From Brassica napus (Eukaryota; Streptophyta; Magnoliopsida; Brassicales; Brassicaceae), in contig NC_063438.1 in NCBI RefSeq assembly GCF_020379485.1, forward strand, positions 1,116,001 to 1,180,000: DNA of 64,000 bases, written 5' to 3'. Shown one piece after another: positions 10,404 to 22,300 of the stretch (its first letter is position 1; every line of letters begins with the position of its first letter). The notes below the pieces were generated by a model that saw nothing but the letters and a program-made list of their open reading frames with translations, was not told the origin of the DNA and made no database searches. The translations under genes were made by a program, and so were the position numbers.

Positions 10404-11957
10404 TCAACCCAACTTAGCCTTGAGGGAAGCAATGGGAATCTTGGAAACAACCTTTTCATCGAACACAAGGTAATGTTTGTGCAACTCCTTGAACGCTTTC
10501 TCTGCGAACGGATCAACCTTGTCCTCGTGTTTCTCGTACATCATTGGCACTGTGTGCAACAACACGAAGCAGATGTACACCAGAGTCAGGAAGTTGCACC
10601 AGTTCCCCACCACCGAGATGATCCATAGACCAACCACAACCTAAATACAACATTAACAATGTAAATGTGCTACGAACTTAAAAACCATTTTCTAGATTGT
10701 TTCTTGAGGCTGCAAATGTCAGTAACAAGGAAGTAGTAAACATACCATGAGGAACTTTTTAAGGTCCCTGCCTAAGGCAATGCTTCGCAGGATAACAAAA
10801 CCTTGGTTTAGTTCGTTTCTCAGGGAAGAGGCAATCAAAAGGAAAGGCTCCTCCGGAACATGGATCTCTGGAATTTGAGGTGGACTCCTGAGGAAAATAA
10901 AACAAGGATATGAGAAAAAAAAAAAAAACACCAATAAAGGCATTAATCAAGGCTTACTTCTTGATGAAAGTGTGAGCATTGGACCACAGAAACAAGCCTC
11001 CAAGAGCAAGAATCGAAACGTGACACAAAAGACTCAACAAATGATACTCAACCAGCTCAAAGAGAACCCAAATAGCAGTCGCCACACCGAGAACAGCAGC
11101 TGACAGCTTTTTATCCCTCCACAAGAACACATCAGCAGCTGCAAATAATCATTAAGAACGCAGAAATAAATAAGGCAAATGTATGAGAGAATATATACTA
11201 TATATATTAAAAACATACAAACATAGATTAGAGTATTCAAACATAATATTAATACTTTCATAATGCAACATAAATCTCTTAATCTAATCAAAATCGAGCT
11301 CGTGCTCTCAATTCAACAAAGACATTCTCCTCCTTTTAATGCCTAAATCAATTCAATATACTATAAATATATAAAAAGCATACAAAAATAGATTAGAGTA
11401 TTCAAACATAATATTAATACTTTCAAATCCAAATTATGTAGCTAAGTTTTTATTCAAAATGCAAAATAAATATCTCAATCTAATCAAAACCAAGCTCATG
11501 CTCTCAAATCAATTCAACAAAGACATTCTCCTCCTTTTAATGCCTAAATCCCTAAGCTCCCATTTCGAACCGGGAACGAATCCTAATAACCGATCTAAGA
11601 AAATAAACCGGTTAACCGCCCAATAACCGGAAACTACTCTCACGCATCAAATCATCATCAATCGGATCTGGAAAACGAGTAACTAGGCCCCTGATATTGC
11701 AGATCAACGCATAACAAACCAAAACGATAATGTGAATCAATGAAAAGGTAAAGAATCGTACGCTTTCCACCGCCGAGGACCTTGTGAACAGGCTTCTCCC
11801 TGCCGAACAAGCGGTAGATCTTCGCCTTCACAGCCGACGGCGAATCAGGCTTCTCGTACTCGGAGTCGGACGACGAGTCGTGGTGGTGGATCTTCTCCGA
11901 GATCTTGTCCATCAGAGATTGCTCCGCCGGCATCGATTTCTCAATCTCTTCCGCCAT
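10404..11957 (-). CDS. RTNLB5: Reticulon-like protein B5
   Basis: ER membrane-shaping protein of the plant reticulon family, which curves and tubulates the ER. Four exons: 11762-11957, 10958-11138, 10746-10887, 10404-10640. They sum to 756 nt (251 aa) in frame, against about 255 aa for Arabidopsis RTNLB5 (At2g46170). The N-terminus is acidic and Ser-rich. The reticulon homology domain starts near residue 66 with [10 protein letters not shown] and holds two long hydrophobic hairpins, one around [19 protein letters not shown] and one around [20 protein letters not shown], separated by a hydrophilic loop (PPQIPEIHV). It ends with the di-lysine-like SLKAKLG tail usual for the group. Introns and splice sites look normal. 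Confidence 0.93.
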
Positions 11958-13928
11958 TTGATTTTTTTTTTCTCGATTTCGAATTTCAACGAAGGAGAGG
12001 AGGAGAAGCGAAGAGGTGAATAATAGGTTTTATAATCACGAAGCGTGAGGTTCGGGACCCGATCGTGTTGGTTCGGAGACCGTTTAACGGCGTTAGTATC
12101 TTTTTAATTTTTATATATAGTCAACGTTTCGTTGACGGAGAAGTAGAGACGAACGTGTAGGCGACGCAAAGGAGGAGAGCGGCTGATGGTGCGTCATGCG
12201 TGTCATTACCTTTTTTATTATATGTTACCGACACCACGAGTGTTTTCTGGACGTAATCGGTACCAGATCGTGATTTTTTTCACGCTCGTTTTAAATGTAT
12301 AACGAAAGCGCGGAATATATTTTGATGAAAAAAATTCTATAATTGTATTTTCTCTTTTTTTAAAGTAGATTTGGGCATAAGATTCGTAACCCGAAATCTA
12401 AATCAAACCCGAACTAAAAAACTCGATTTATATCTAATCTGAAATTTAAAAAATATCAGAAATAGTTTTGTAGGAAGTGTTATCAGCCGAACCCGAACAG
12501 ATAATTTAAAATATTGAAAAATCTGAAAAATATCTGAAAATCGATATGAATGTCTAAACTAGTCACAAGTATAAACATTTGAAACATAAATATGTACTTT
12601 AAATATTCAAATTTATTTATTTTGAAATAATATCTAAAAATAAGTATTTAAATTTTAAATATATATCTTTAATATCTTATATTGTATATAAATAAATATT
12701 TATTTCTTATCTTTTTTAAAAAAAATTGGATTAACTTCGTATATAATTCGCGAACCAAACTAGTATAACCGAAATTCAAATGATGTGATACAAATTGTAA
12801 CCAAAATTGATGTATTATATCCTAACATGATTCGTATTTATAATATGAAATCATTTTTTATATTTGTCAAAATTTATTTCATTATAATATTGATTCAATC
12901 TTTATTATAATATAAATTTATGGGTTTCGAACGACGTCGTTTTGCTTAGGGGAAACCTGATTTGAGGGAGGGGTACACGACGTAACACTCATGTCACTGG
13001 CTTACGTGTAGGTCGAATGTTATGGGAAATGTAAAGTGTATACGTGGACCCATGTAATCAAAATCAAAGCGTGGTTAATTACTTATTAACAAATGCATTT
13101 TACCACTAAAATGAGAAAATAAAGCTTCAACCAGATAGTGCGGGGAGGTATAGAAGCGAATTCGTGGACTATTCTAAGTCAATTAACAACAATTAACGCA
13201 TTCACAGTCTTTATGACTAAACAAATATTTTCAAATACACATGTTCACATCACGCAAGCTCCTCACGTTCGATGACTAACGTGCGCCTTATGAAGAAAAA
13301 CATCTCCAGCTATCGGCCACCATATATAGTCCATAGAACAAGGGCGTCCGAGGCACGTAAGAGATATCAGATTCACTTGAAGTCAACACTTACTCGGAAT
13401 TTAAGCATGTAGCAATCTGCGTTTGTAACGCACCAGTCGTAACTATGTTACCTATCATACAGTTTATAAAGAAAATTTAAATAAGTCTAGGGAAATATAT
13501 CTTAAAATATTTATTTCATTTATAAAACTAAGTTAGTCTACATGAATAAACCATACTTTTGTTCCCATGCTACTACTAACCTTAACTCTTTTTGTTCTCA
13601 GCTTTAGAAACATCTTTTCCTACAACCAAAAAAATATCTACTACTAGTAGTCTAGTACTAATATTTAACTAACGTTACACTGTTCAAACTCATGTCACAG
13701 TTTACGACCGTGTGTTAGATTTTAAATCGCTACGTCAACAACGGGTAAAACACGTGAAAGCAAATCATTCAGACTTCAAAATGAATTTCATTTCGATGAT
13801 ATTAATGGCAAACTCCTCTTTTGATGGAATTTTTAATTACAAATCAGTGAAGTTGTAATGAAACGGAGCCAATAATAATAATAATACACCCTAGTAATTA
13901 GGCGAATATAGATCTAAGTAAAAATATC
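11958..13928. other. Intergenic, RTNLB5 promoter and degraded AT-rich sequence
   Basis: 11958-12250 is the RTNLB5 5' flank. 12360-12900 is very AT-rich with repeated words such as ACCCGAA and ATATCTGAAAA, like old Brassicaceae transposon remnants, but I cannot define ends. 12900-13900 holds no ORF or repeat I can support. Confidence 0.35.
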
Positions 13929-14555
13929 TCATCTTCTTGCTCTCCTCCGGTCAGCGGCATATTGTGAGAGCGGCACAACTTCCGACAAAGGTGTTGACTG
14001 AGGCGTAGACGTCGGAGTCGGAAGCGGCGAGTTCCGACAAACAGGACAAGATCCGTTTAGTTTAAGCCACGCGTCTAGACAACATAAATGGAAGTAGTGT
14101 TTGCACTCTGGCATCATCCTCAACATCTCCGCTTCTTTATACTCACACAAACAGATCGAACAAGTGGTATCTCCACCGCTACCAAATCCATCGGAAGACG
14201 CGGCGGAGGTTTCTTTTGAGAAGTGGAACTTAGGGTAAGAGTTTATGACGGCTTGGTCAAGTCCCACGTTGACGTCACCCGCTTCAAGATCTTCTTCTGC
14301 GACGAAGATTACGCGAGGGAGTATAACGCTTGCGCTGGTGGATTCAACGGCGGTTGTGCGGCGGCGAGAGCCGCGGCAACAGATGTAGGAGGATAAAAGG
14401 ACGGTGGAGAGGAGGACGAGGAAACCGAGAGCTATGGCTATGGAGTAGCCAAAGCCTAGAGTAGTGAGGTAAGAGTGGTTGGAGTCGTGTGGAGGCGACG
14501 GTGGAAGAGGAGGGTGGAAGAGGAAGACGGGGGAGGAGGAGGCGGCGGTTGACAT
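13929..14555 (-). CDS. ATL67: RING-H2 finger E3 ligase, ATL family
   Basis: Membrane-anchored ubiquitin ligase of the Arabidopsis Toxicos en Levadura type. The single intronless ORF encodes 208 aa, as usual for ATLs. A Pro-rich N-terminus (about 10-24) is followed by one transmembrane segment (about 31-58), a basic stop-transfer stretch (RGSRRR), the GLD motif (GLDQAVINSYPKF, 98-110) and the RING-H2 domain. In the RING, Cys132/135, Cys151-x-His153-x2-His156-x2-Cys159 and Cys170-x2-Cys173 supply the zinc ligands, and the E2-contact Trp163 and Pro171 are kept. Collinear with At2g46160 (ATL67, from memory). ATL68 is the closest alternative. The substrate is unknown. Confidence 0.9.
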   Translation of the reverse strand: MSTAASSSPVFLFHPPLPPSPPHDSNHSYLTTLGFGYSIAIALGFLVLLSTVLLSSYICCRGSRRRTTAVESTSASVILPRVIFVAEEDLEAGDVNVGLDQAVINSYPKFHFSKETSAASSDGFGSGGDTTCSICLCEYKEAEMLRMMPECKHYFHLCCLDAWLKLNGSCPVCRNSPLPTPTSTPQSTPLSEVVPLSQYAADRRRARR

Positions 14556-15641
14556 TTGATGGTCAAGAAGAAAAATGGGTCCATGTGTGAGAAAGAGAAG
14601 AAAGAAGGAGAGAGTGATGAGAAAATTTAATTTTAAAATTTTGGAATATTATTTTAATTAATTAGTTAGGGGAAGAGAGAAGAGGTGGGTGGAAATTGCA
14701 GATGCATTTAATATTGTTTGGAAACTGCAAATTCTGCATTTATTAATAATGTTGGTGTTATTAATTAAGTGGCCAACCAAGGAATATTATTTTTAACTTT
14801 TGCTGTATTATTTTAAATTTTATTTTCTCATTTTATTTTATGTGTTCGAGCCTTGTATCATTGACTGTTTAACCATATTTGTCAGTTCCGTATTTGATGG
14901 GTGACATGCGTCCAATTAGAAAATGTATATCATACTCAATCGCTGTCTTGTGTCGTTGAAATTTGTTTTGGTTCGATTTGTGTGATTCTAGGCTTCTCAA
15001 TGCAAATTGTCAAACGTTCTTGCCTCTTTGGCGTCCGTATTAAACTCGACGTTTGCCTCTTTGGTGTAAAAACGATTAATGAGCGTATAGTATAAACTTA
15101 TCACATAAGTATTTTAACAAACATTAGAAAATGTAACGATCGTTGATATAAAACGAATCGTTTTACTACAGACAAAATAGAAGCTTAGCTAACAGTTGGA
15201 TACAAGTACATCGTGAACTAGCAAACATGTGTGTGCATGTGATTGTTTAAAGACCGTTTATATCGATTAAAAGATATATTAGTCAATAAACCATGTGGCT
15301 AATGAGTAACATGACCAGCTGATCGAAAAAATGGACTTGTTATTCGGTTTCTAAAACGGAAATACACAATTAATCCAATCGATTTACTGCTAACTAGCGT
15401 ACTAGAACAGTCGGTTAGTTTTTCTAAAAATCTAATAAATGTTTCATATATATAACAGAAACTTCATGCTCCCTCCATTCAAAACTATAGCAACTCTGAG
15501 AAAATTAGAACTATAATAGTTCAAAACGTACTTTATACAAATGTATCATCATGCTGATCCAATCCAAGAAATAAAACGATTTAAAAAAAAGCGTGAATAC
15601 ATATCATAAGTTCATAACGTATACCTTTGGAAACCGAAAAC
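14556..15641. other. Intergenic, ATL67 promoter to LEA_2 3' flank
   Basis: AT-rich spacer. A CT-rich stretch just upstream of the ATL67 ATG (14570-14620 on the minus strand) is probably its 5' leader. The 64-codon ORF at 14901-15095 shows nothing gene-like. Confidence 0.4.
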
Positions 15642-16304
15642 TCAAAGATCGATATCTTTCTTGCACTCAGTATCTTGAATAGCCTGTCGAGTGATGTTCA
15701 CAGCCATAGTGCAGTTCATTTTAACCGTTACGTGTTTCTTCACAATCCCCAGTATCTTCACCTTACCACCAACCCTAGTGTAACTCCACACGTTCAAAAG
15801 ACCTGACCCACTTACTTCTCGAGCCAAACTCGGATCCATCAGAAACCGACCTATCATAATATCAACCGTCATGTTCATCCGCACCGTCCGATGCGCTCTC
15901 GCCTTTCCCGGTGGCCCACGTGCTTCACCCACCACCGTTCCTTTGTAATATATATCGGTCGTTGTGTTCGAATACCTAAACGACGCAGAGTTCGGGTTCT
16001 TGACCGACACGTCGACGATCATCGAGATGTTTGTTCCCAACAGTTGGATCTGAGTCCCGGTGGTCGAGTCTAGACCGTTGACTGTCACGCCGTTCATTTT
16101 TATGATGGGGTCTTTGACTCGGAACACCGTGAAGACTAAAGTCAACACGACTGTGATAAGAATTAGAGATGTTATAATGACACAGGTTAAGCATCTGATT
16201 CGGTTTCTGCGACGATGGAGAGCTTGTTTGTTGGTGACTGGACAATCGGTCAACGGAAGTACGGTCGCCGGAGCTAACGGACGAACATGTTCTGGTTCGG
16301 TCAT
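15642..16304 (-). CDS. LEA_2 / NHL-type membrane protein
   Basis: Member of the LEA hydroxyproline-rich glycoprotein (NDR1/HIN1-like) group, single-pass membrane proteins with an outward WHy/LEA_2 domain, often stress or pathogen responsive. Single ORF, 220 aa. A short cytosolic Pro-rich and basic N-terminus (HRRRNRIRC, about 30-38) is followed by a transmembrane helix (about 38-62) and a LEA_2 domain with the typical VKNPNSASFRYSNT motif near residue 105, then a C-terminal beta-rich part. Collinear with At2g46150. The minus strand has a TTATATAA box at about 16377-16384, some 75 bp upstream of the ATG. The exact function is unknown. Confidence 0.85.
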   Translation of the reverse strand: MTEPEHVRPLAPATVLPLTDCPVTNKQALHRRRNRIRCLTCVIITSLILITVVLTLVFTVFRVKDPIIKMNGVTVNGLDSTTGTQIQLLGTNISMIVDVSVKNPNSASFRYSNTTTDIYYKGTVVGEARGPPGKARAHRTVRMNMTVDIMIGRFLMDPSLAREVSGSGLLNVWSYTRVGGKVKILGIVKKHVTVKMNCTMAVNITRQAIQDTECKKDIDL

Positions 16305-16374
16305 GGTGGTTGTGTGTGTGTGTGTGGTGGGGTGGGAGGTGGGGGAGTCGGATTAATTACTTCTAGTTATGTGA

Positions 16375-16385
16375 ATTATATAAAC
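16375..16385 (-). promoter_or_regulatory. TATA box of the LEA_2/NHL gene
   Basis: TTTATATAA on the minus strand, about 72 bp upstream of the start codon, a normal TATA position for a short-leader plant gene. Confidence 0.5.
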
Positions 16386-17061
16386 TAGCTTAGTGATGGG
16401 GAATGTTGACTTTATATGTACATCTGTATTTCATGTGTCATTAATACTTCAGAAAAAAATGAGAACATTAATGTAATGGGCCTAACCACTAACAAAGTTG
16501 GGATCAATTATTGCAGTGGAAAAATGAGAATGGTATTAAATTGGTTTTGATTTAACGGTCATTTTGGTGGAGAAGAGAGTTAGAAGCTGCGTATAGGTGG
16601 CGTGGGGATGCGGTTCGTACCAAAGAGAATTTACCAACACATTACAAGTTGGACTTTTGCACCAGCGTCGGAGCAGAGCTTTCGTGGTTATAAACATTTT
16701 AACATAAGTTTTAATAATTTTTCTTCATAATTTAAGAGCCATCAAATCTACCTATATTAATTTTTAGAAAAAAATTAGAAATCAATGCAAATGTTTCATC
16801 ATACTATGGTCAGAACCGGCTATACGTCCAAGCATTCTTTTGAGATATAGATTTTATAGTCATATTCATACAAGGCAATTACGGCTGTACGCATACATCT
16901 AATTAAAATTATAAATCACATTCCATGGAAACATGCATAGCCAATAAAAGTATTCAACAACCCAATAACAAAACCAACAAAAGAGAATTCCAGAACTGAA
17001 ATATGCAATCGTCTATGTTTTATTGAAGACTGGATTATAATTAAGAAAATAATAGTTGAAA
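16386..17061. other. Intergenic, LEA_2 promoter and LEA14-like 3' flank
   Basis: AT-rich spacer with no ORF or repeat I can support. Confidence 0.4.
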
Positions 17062-18138
17062 TCAAAAGAAGTCGCGAAGAGAAGGGAGCTTGATCTCCCC
17101 CTTAGTAGAGACAGGAATGGTAATGTCACCAACAACAGGAATGTCGATGGTTAGACCAATGTCAAGTTGATAGTCAATGTCCCAGTCCGAGCCAATGTCC
17201 TTCATTAGATTAACCGCTATGCCATAAGCCACCTTAACCGGTACGTCCAGAACCGTCGTGCCCTTCCCAACCAACGAACCCGGGTCCGGTATTGTGCCAG
17301 ACGCGATAGTCCTACGCAACCACAAACATTATTAATTAGCATATGATCAGTGAACCTGCATAACACTTGAAGCGTGCGTAACGTACTAACGTTACATAAA
17401 AAGCACTGGTATATATATCCGTATATGCAGATGCAGCTGACAATGTTATATAATCTAATCTATTATATTCCTAAGCAAACCGGACTACATGCAGATACAA
17501 ATATTTCGTCTCGTTCCCATGCAAACATGTGTTACTAGTGCCGTGTAATGTTTATGTCTAAAAGATAAACGTTATGGACTCAGAGATGCTAGTCTTGTTA
17601 GAGATCATTAGGGATTGTACATGAATTATTGAATATAACACATATGCATTAGTAACGGACCATTATATTTCTTGTTTTACAGATCTCAAAATTTAGACAA
17701 TACATAATACATTCTTTTAAAAAAGTAAAAAGACAATACATATATGCATGTGACACAAATGTTATAGCATGCACGTATGGGTAGTTATATTATTGATTTG
17801 TGTATTAACAAGTGAACAAACTCAATTTTCATTCGTCCGCTGAAGGGTTAGTTGAAAAAATAAATAATTGAAAAAATAGAAGAGAACCTTGTGGCACTCT
17901 TGAGGATGTAAGAGATCTGACAAATAGGGATGGATTGAGAGTAAGGATTTTTGACGGAGACCTTGGCGTGATAATCAACACCTTGACGTGACACGCCTTT
18001 GAAATCAACGTCGTCAACGGTGGCTTCCGGCGTCGGAATATTAGCTAGCTTCTCCGCAATGAAACCTTTGGCTTTATCCAACAAGCTTGAGATCACCGAC
18101 CCGTTTTCCTCTACCAACTTTTGCTCCGATGATGCCAT
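17062..18138 (-). CDS. LEA14-like late embryogenesis abundant protein (group 2, WHy domain)
   Basis: Small cytosolic desiccation-related protein of the atypical LEA14/SMP family. Two exons, 17888-18138 and 17062-17311, give 501 nt (166 aa), the typical size. The N-terminal helix (SSLLDKAKGFIAEKLANIP) is followed by the WHy fold: VSVKNPYSQSIPICQISY, then the TIASGTIPDPGSLVGKG loop and VPVKVAYGIAV. It ends in the hallmark IPVVGDITIPVSTKGEIKLP. There is no transmembrane segment or signal peptide. A 576-bp intron separates the exons. It fits At2g46140 and is the last gene of the At2g46 block. A TATATAAT box lies on the minus strand near 18205-18213. Confidence 0.92.
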
Positions 18139-18700
18139 TTTTTATAATAATCTTCAAAATGATCAGATCTCTATCTCTCTTCTTATCTCTAATGGCTCTA
18201 TTGATTATATAAGATTTGTGTTTCTTTTTTAAGGATATATTAATTACCTTAATTGCGGAGCGTGACATTTATATTCCTATAATTTGTTGTAATAAAAGAT
18301 CATTGTAATCTTTTTATTATTTTTAAAAGGAATAATATACAAACACCATTATGCATATTCGAAGGAAAGATCCGTTTGTTTTGGTTTGATCATGGTCATG
18401 GTCAACACGTACTGCGTTCTTGCTTCATTTGTATGTCCGAAATTTATTTTCTTTTTAAGAAAAAAAATCTCACTCTAAAAATATATTAACTAATATCCTG
18501 ATTCCTAACAAAAGTAATTAGCAGTTGTCTTTAAAAACTACGTGCTGGATAGTAGCGTACTACGTTACCAAACGTTTATTTTTGGGCAAATAATCCGATA
18601 TCAATTGCCACTTTAACGTCAACAAAAAATTCCTTCACGTGTATACCAGAGACATGGGTTTGGTCTGGTTACTACAGTGACCTTCATACACCACGTGTTA
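18139..18700. other. Intergenic between LEA14-like gene and MRPL46 remnant
   Basis: LEA14-like promoter (TATA near 18205) then AT-rich spacer. The word CCACTTTAACGTCAACAAAAA at about 18608-18628 recurs at about 23450-23470 next to the second MRPL46 fragment, so the 3' flank of that gene was duplicated along with it. Confidence 0.45.
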
Positions 18701-18763
18701 TATGTCTTACGGTTCATGTTTTGTGTTTCTATCTTATTCCAGAAGGAAAGAGAACAGGAAAAC

Positions 18764-19315
18764 TCAGCTAACGATCGTGTTGTTGAAGAATTCAGCATGC
18801 TCAGGAAAGAACGCCAAAAGCTCATCTTTGGTTACCCACATAAAATCCTCGTAGTTACTTATCTTGTACTTCGATGCTGCTACTACACTACATCTGAATA
18901 AGAACCTACAAAAAATAAAGAAGATTGTATAGCCATATGAGTAATTGGAGCATTTTTCTTTCTTTGTTTCAATTAGAGCTATGTTGTTTACCTTGTAAGA
19001 TGGCAAATCAGGTGTTTCTTCTGTAGGTTGTATAGCCATGTGAGCCATTGGAGCATTTCCAACAAAGTATATGTGAGTTAGGTCTCCTAAGAACTTCAAA
19101 GCAGATTCCGCGCACTGCAAATTACTAAAGGAACAATAAGCACTAGAAGAACGGAAGTGATGATGATGTTATAGATTGAAATAGAAGGGACAACCGTCAC
19201 ACCTTGCGAAGATTTGGCTACGAATCATACATTTTTTTCAAAAAAATGCCTGACAGTTTTGTCGCTGGTAGCTCCAAATGGCTTGCCGAAGATGAGAAGA
19301 TACAGTTTCTTGTCG
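18764..19315 (-). pseudogene. Mitochondrial ribosomal protein L46 (DECOY-like) gene fragment, left copy
   Basis: C-terminal part of a nuclear gene for mitochondrial large-subunit protein MRPL46 (Nudix-like fold; Arabidopsis At1g14620 from memory). Three exon remnants on the minus strand: about 19202-19315 (KKLYLLIFGKPFGATSDK, then a frameshift near 19235 that gives an early stop), 18992-19114 (CAESALKFLGDLTHIYFVGN...), and 18764 to about 18905 (..EDFMWVTKDELLAFFPEH.., stop at 18764). The last two exons read cleanly with proper splice sites. Everything upstream is replaced by the satellite array. A 5'-truncated, frameshifted relic. Confidence 0.75.
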
Positions 19316-22300
19316 CTGGTTGCATCTTTCGATAACATAGGATGAAGGTCAAAATGTTTCAAACTTTTGTTGTCTTCGTTTCTTTAGAAAATAATGATTT
19401 TATAATGGTTAATCCACCAATTTAGAGAGTATTATGAAGTTTTACTAAATTAATTGACAAAAAAATAAAACGATATACCATGAAAGAGAGTTTAATATAC
19501 ACTACTACAAACGTAGAATGTGTTTAAAAAATTTAATACAACACAAAAGATCATAGGCTTCAGTATAACACATAGATTTTTAAAAAAATTCAAAAATATG
19601 AAAATACTGTTTTAATGCATAGTTGCATCTTTCACTAACATATGATGAAGGTCAAAGAGGTTTGAAACCCTTATTGTCTCCGTTTTTCTAGAGAATAGCG
19701 GTTTTATAGTGGTTAGTCCATGATATATGGTGTTTTATACATCTTGTATATATGCTTTTAAATTGGTTTTCAAGTCTTTATCGAGTCTTCCTAGTCCTTT
19801 TGGAGTCATTATAGGTCTGGAGTTGCATTGGATGGGAGATGGACCAGCTGGAACAAAAGAGGCAGAAAACAATGCAATTTGGTGGTTTTCACGCAGAACA
19901 GTCTTGATGACTGTTCCGGATAGCGGAGCAACCCGAGTGACTGTTCCGAGTGAGTGTTCCAGCGGCAGAGATTTTTACGGAAACTACAATCATTACGGGA
20001 TTTGCCCTAATTATCTCTATTTTCTCTCCCAGCCGCTTGTGGCTTTGATATATCATATTTTCTGTTTCTCTTTATCATTCTACGCTATTCTAGACAGAAG
20101 AAAACCATTGGAGACTTTTGTGCTTTTGGATTGTAAAGGGAGAAGGCTCCATCTCTCTCACCATAGAGAAGATTATCCTGAACCCTCTTTCTATCTCTTT
20201 TATTTACATGAAGTCTTATTCAGAATTGATCTCTGTGTTTTCTCTGTTCATGGCTGAGTAGTCAACTTGCTTAGTCTAGGGTGTTCGGGTGTTAGATCCG
20301 TGAGTTAAACATAGATAAGTGACACCATTGATTGTCTTCATTCATAACTGTTCTTAATGCTTGCATTAATCTGGCCGCTTAATGTTAGATCCTAGGTTTA
20401 ACCTGTTCATTAACCGTGTAATAGGTTGCTAGATCTGTTATGAATGAGCCTAGCATCCCTAATCAGCGAAAGTAGATATTAGGGTGTTTGGTGAACCTAT
20501 CGGACTTGATCTCTATTGCTTACTGTCGCATCTTGATCCAAACGAGAGTTTATGTATCAAGATCGATCAGCATAGGGGGCAGTTCCACGACAGTGGGCTG
20601 TTCTACTTGAGTGATCCGAGTTCTAGACTTGCTCTTAATTAAACTTGAATAATTGTTTGGCTCACACTTGTTTAACACCCGATCAAACCACCCTAGGCTA
20701 GCATTTTTAATCATCTGAAATCTTTAATTAATCTTTTTACTTGCTTGTTACGAAATCAACTTTAAAACCCCCATATTGTTTTAGCTTGATATTGATCCCA
20801 TAAAGATAAAGTGTAATAGTTGGTCTCTGTGGATTCGATCCTAAAGTGCTACATCGACATACCATTCGATTGTGGTAGTGTGCACATTAGGTTATTTGGT
20901 GTGTGTATATACGTAATATCAGTCCACCAATTTAGGAAGTATTATGAAGTTTTATTAAATTAATTGAAAAACAATTAAAATGATGCTCATGTACCATGAA
21001 AATGAGTTTAATATACATTAATATAAATGTAGAATGTGTTTAGAAATTTTAAAACAACACTAAATATCATAGGCTTCAGTATATAGAACATTTACCGAAA
21101 AACTCAATATTTTCGTAGGGGTTAACACATAGATTTTGAGAAAAATTCAAAAATATGGCAATACTGTTTTCATGCGTAGTTGCATCTTTCACTAACATAT
21201 GATGACGGTCAAAGATGTTTGGAATTTTTTTTGTCTCCGTTCCTCTAGAAAATATCGATTTTATAGTGGTTAGTCCACCAATTTAGGAAGTATTATGAAG
21301 TTTTACTAAATTAATTGAAAAAAAATTAAAATGATGCATCTGTACCACGGAAAAGAGTTTAATATACGTTAATACAAATTTAAAATGTGTTTATAAATTT
21401 TAAAACAACACTAAAGATCATTGACTTCAGTATATAGAACATTTACCGAAAAACTCAATATTTTCGTTGAGATAGATAGATTTTGAGAATAATTTAAAAA
21501 TATGGAAATACTGTTGTAATGCATATTTTCATTCTTCACTAACATATGATGACGGTCAAAAATGCTTGAAATTTTTTTTGTCTCCGTTTCTCTAGAAAAT
21601 ATCAATTTTATTGTGGTTAGTCCACCAATTTTGGGGAGTATTATGAAATTTTACTAAATTAATTGACAAAAAATTAAAATGATGCCTCTATACCATGAAA
21701 GAGAGTTTAATATACATTAATACAAATGTAAAATGTGTTTAGAAATTTTAAAACAATACTAAAGATGATAGGCTTCAATATATAGAACATTTACCGAAAA
21801 ACTCAATATTTTCGTAGGGGGTTAACACATAGATTTTGAGAAAAATTTAAAAATATGAAAATACTATTTTCATGTATAGTTGCATCTTTCACTAACATAT
21901 AATGACGGTCGAAAATGTTTGGAATTTTTTTTATCTCCGTTTCTCTAGAAAATATCGATTTTATAGTGGTTAGTCCACCAATTTAGGGAGTATTATAAAG
22001 TTTTACTAAATTAATTGATAAAAATTAAAATGATGCCCCTTTACCATGAAAGAGAGTTTAATATACATTAATACAAATTTAAAATATGTTTAGAAATTTT
22101 AAAATAACACTAAAGATCATAGGTTCAGTATATATAGAAATATAATGAAAAACTCAATATTTTCGTAAGGGTTAACACATAGATTTTGAGAAAAATTCAA
22201 AAATATGAAAAATACTGTTTTAATGCATAATTGCATCATTCACTAACATATGATGAAGGTCAAAGAGGTTTGAAAACTGTGTTGTCTCTGTTTTTCAAGA

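Noticed and set aside
18764..19120. Functional MRPL46-like gene
   Set aside because: The upstream exon has a frameshift and the rest of the gene is replaced by the repeat array.
19727..20257. 176-codon ORF as a possible gene
   Set aside because: It starts 6 bp inside a solo LTR with clear ends and target duplication; no protein family recognised.
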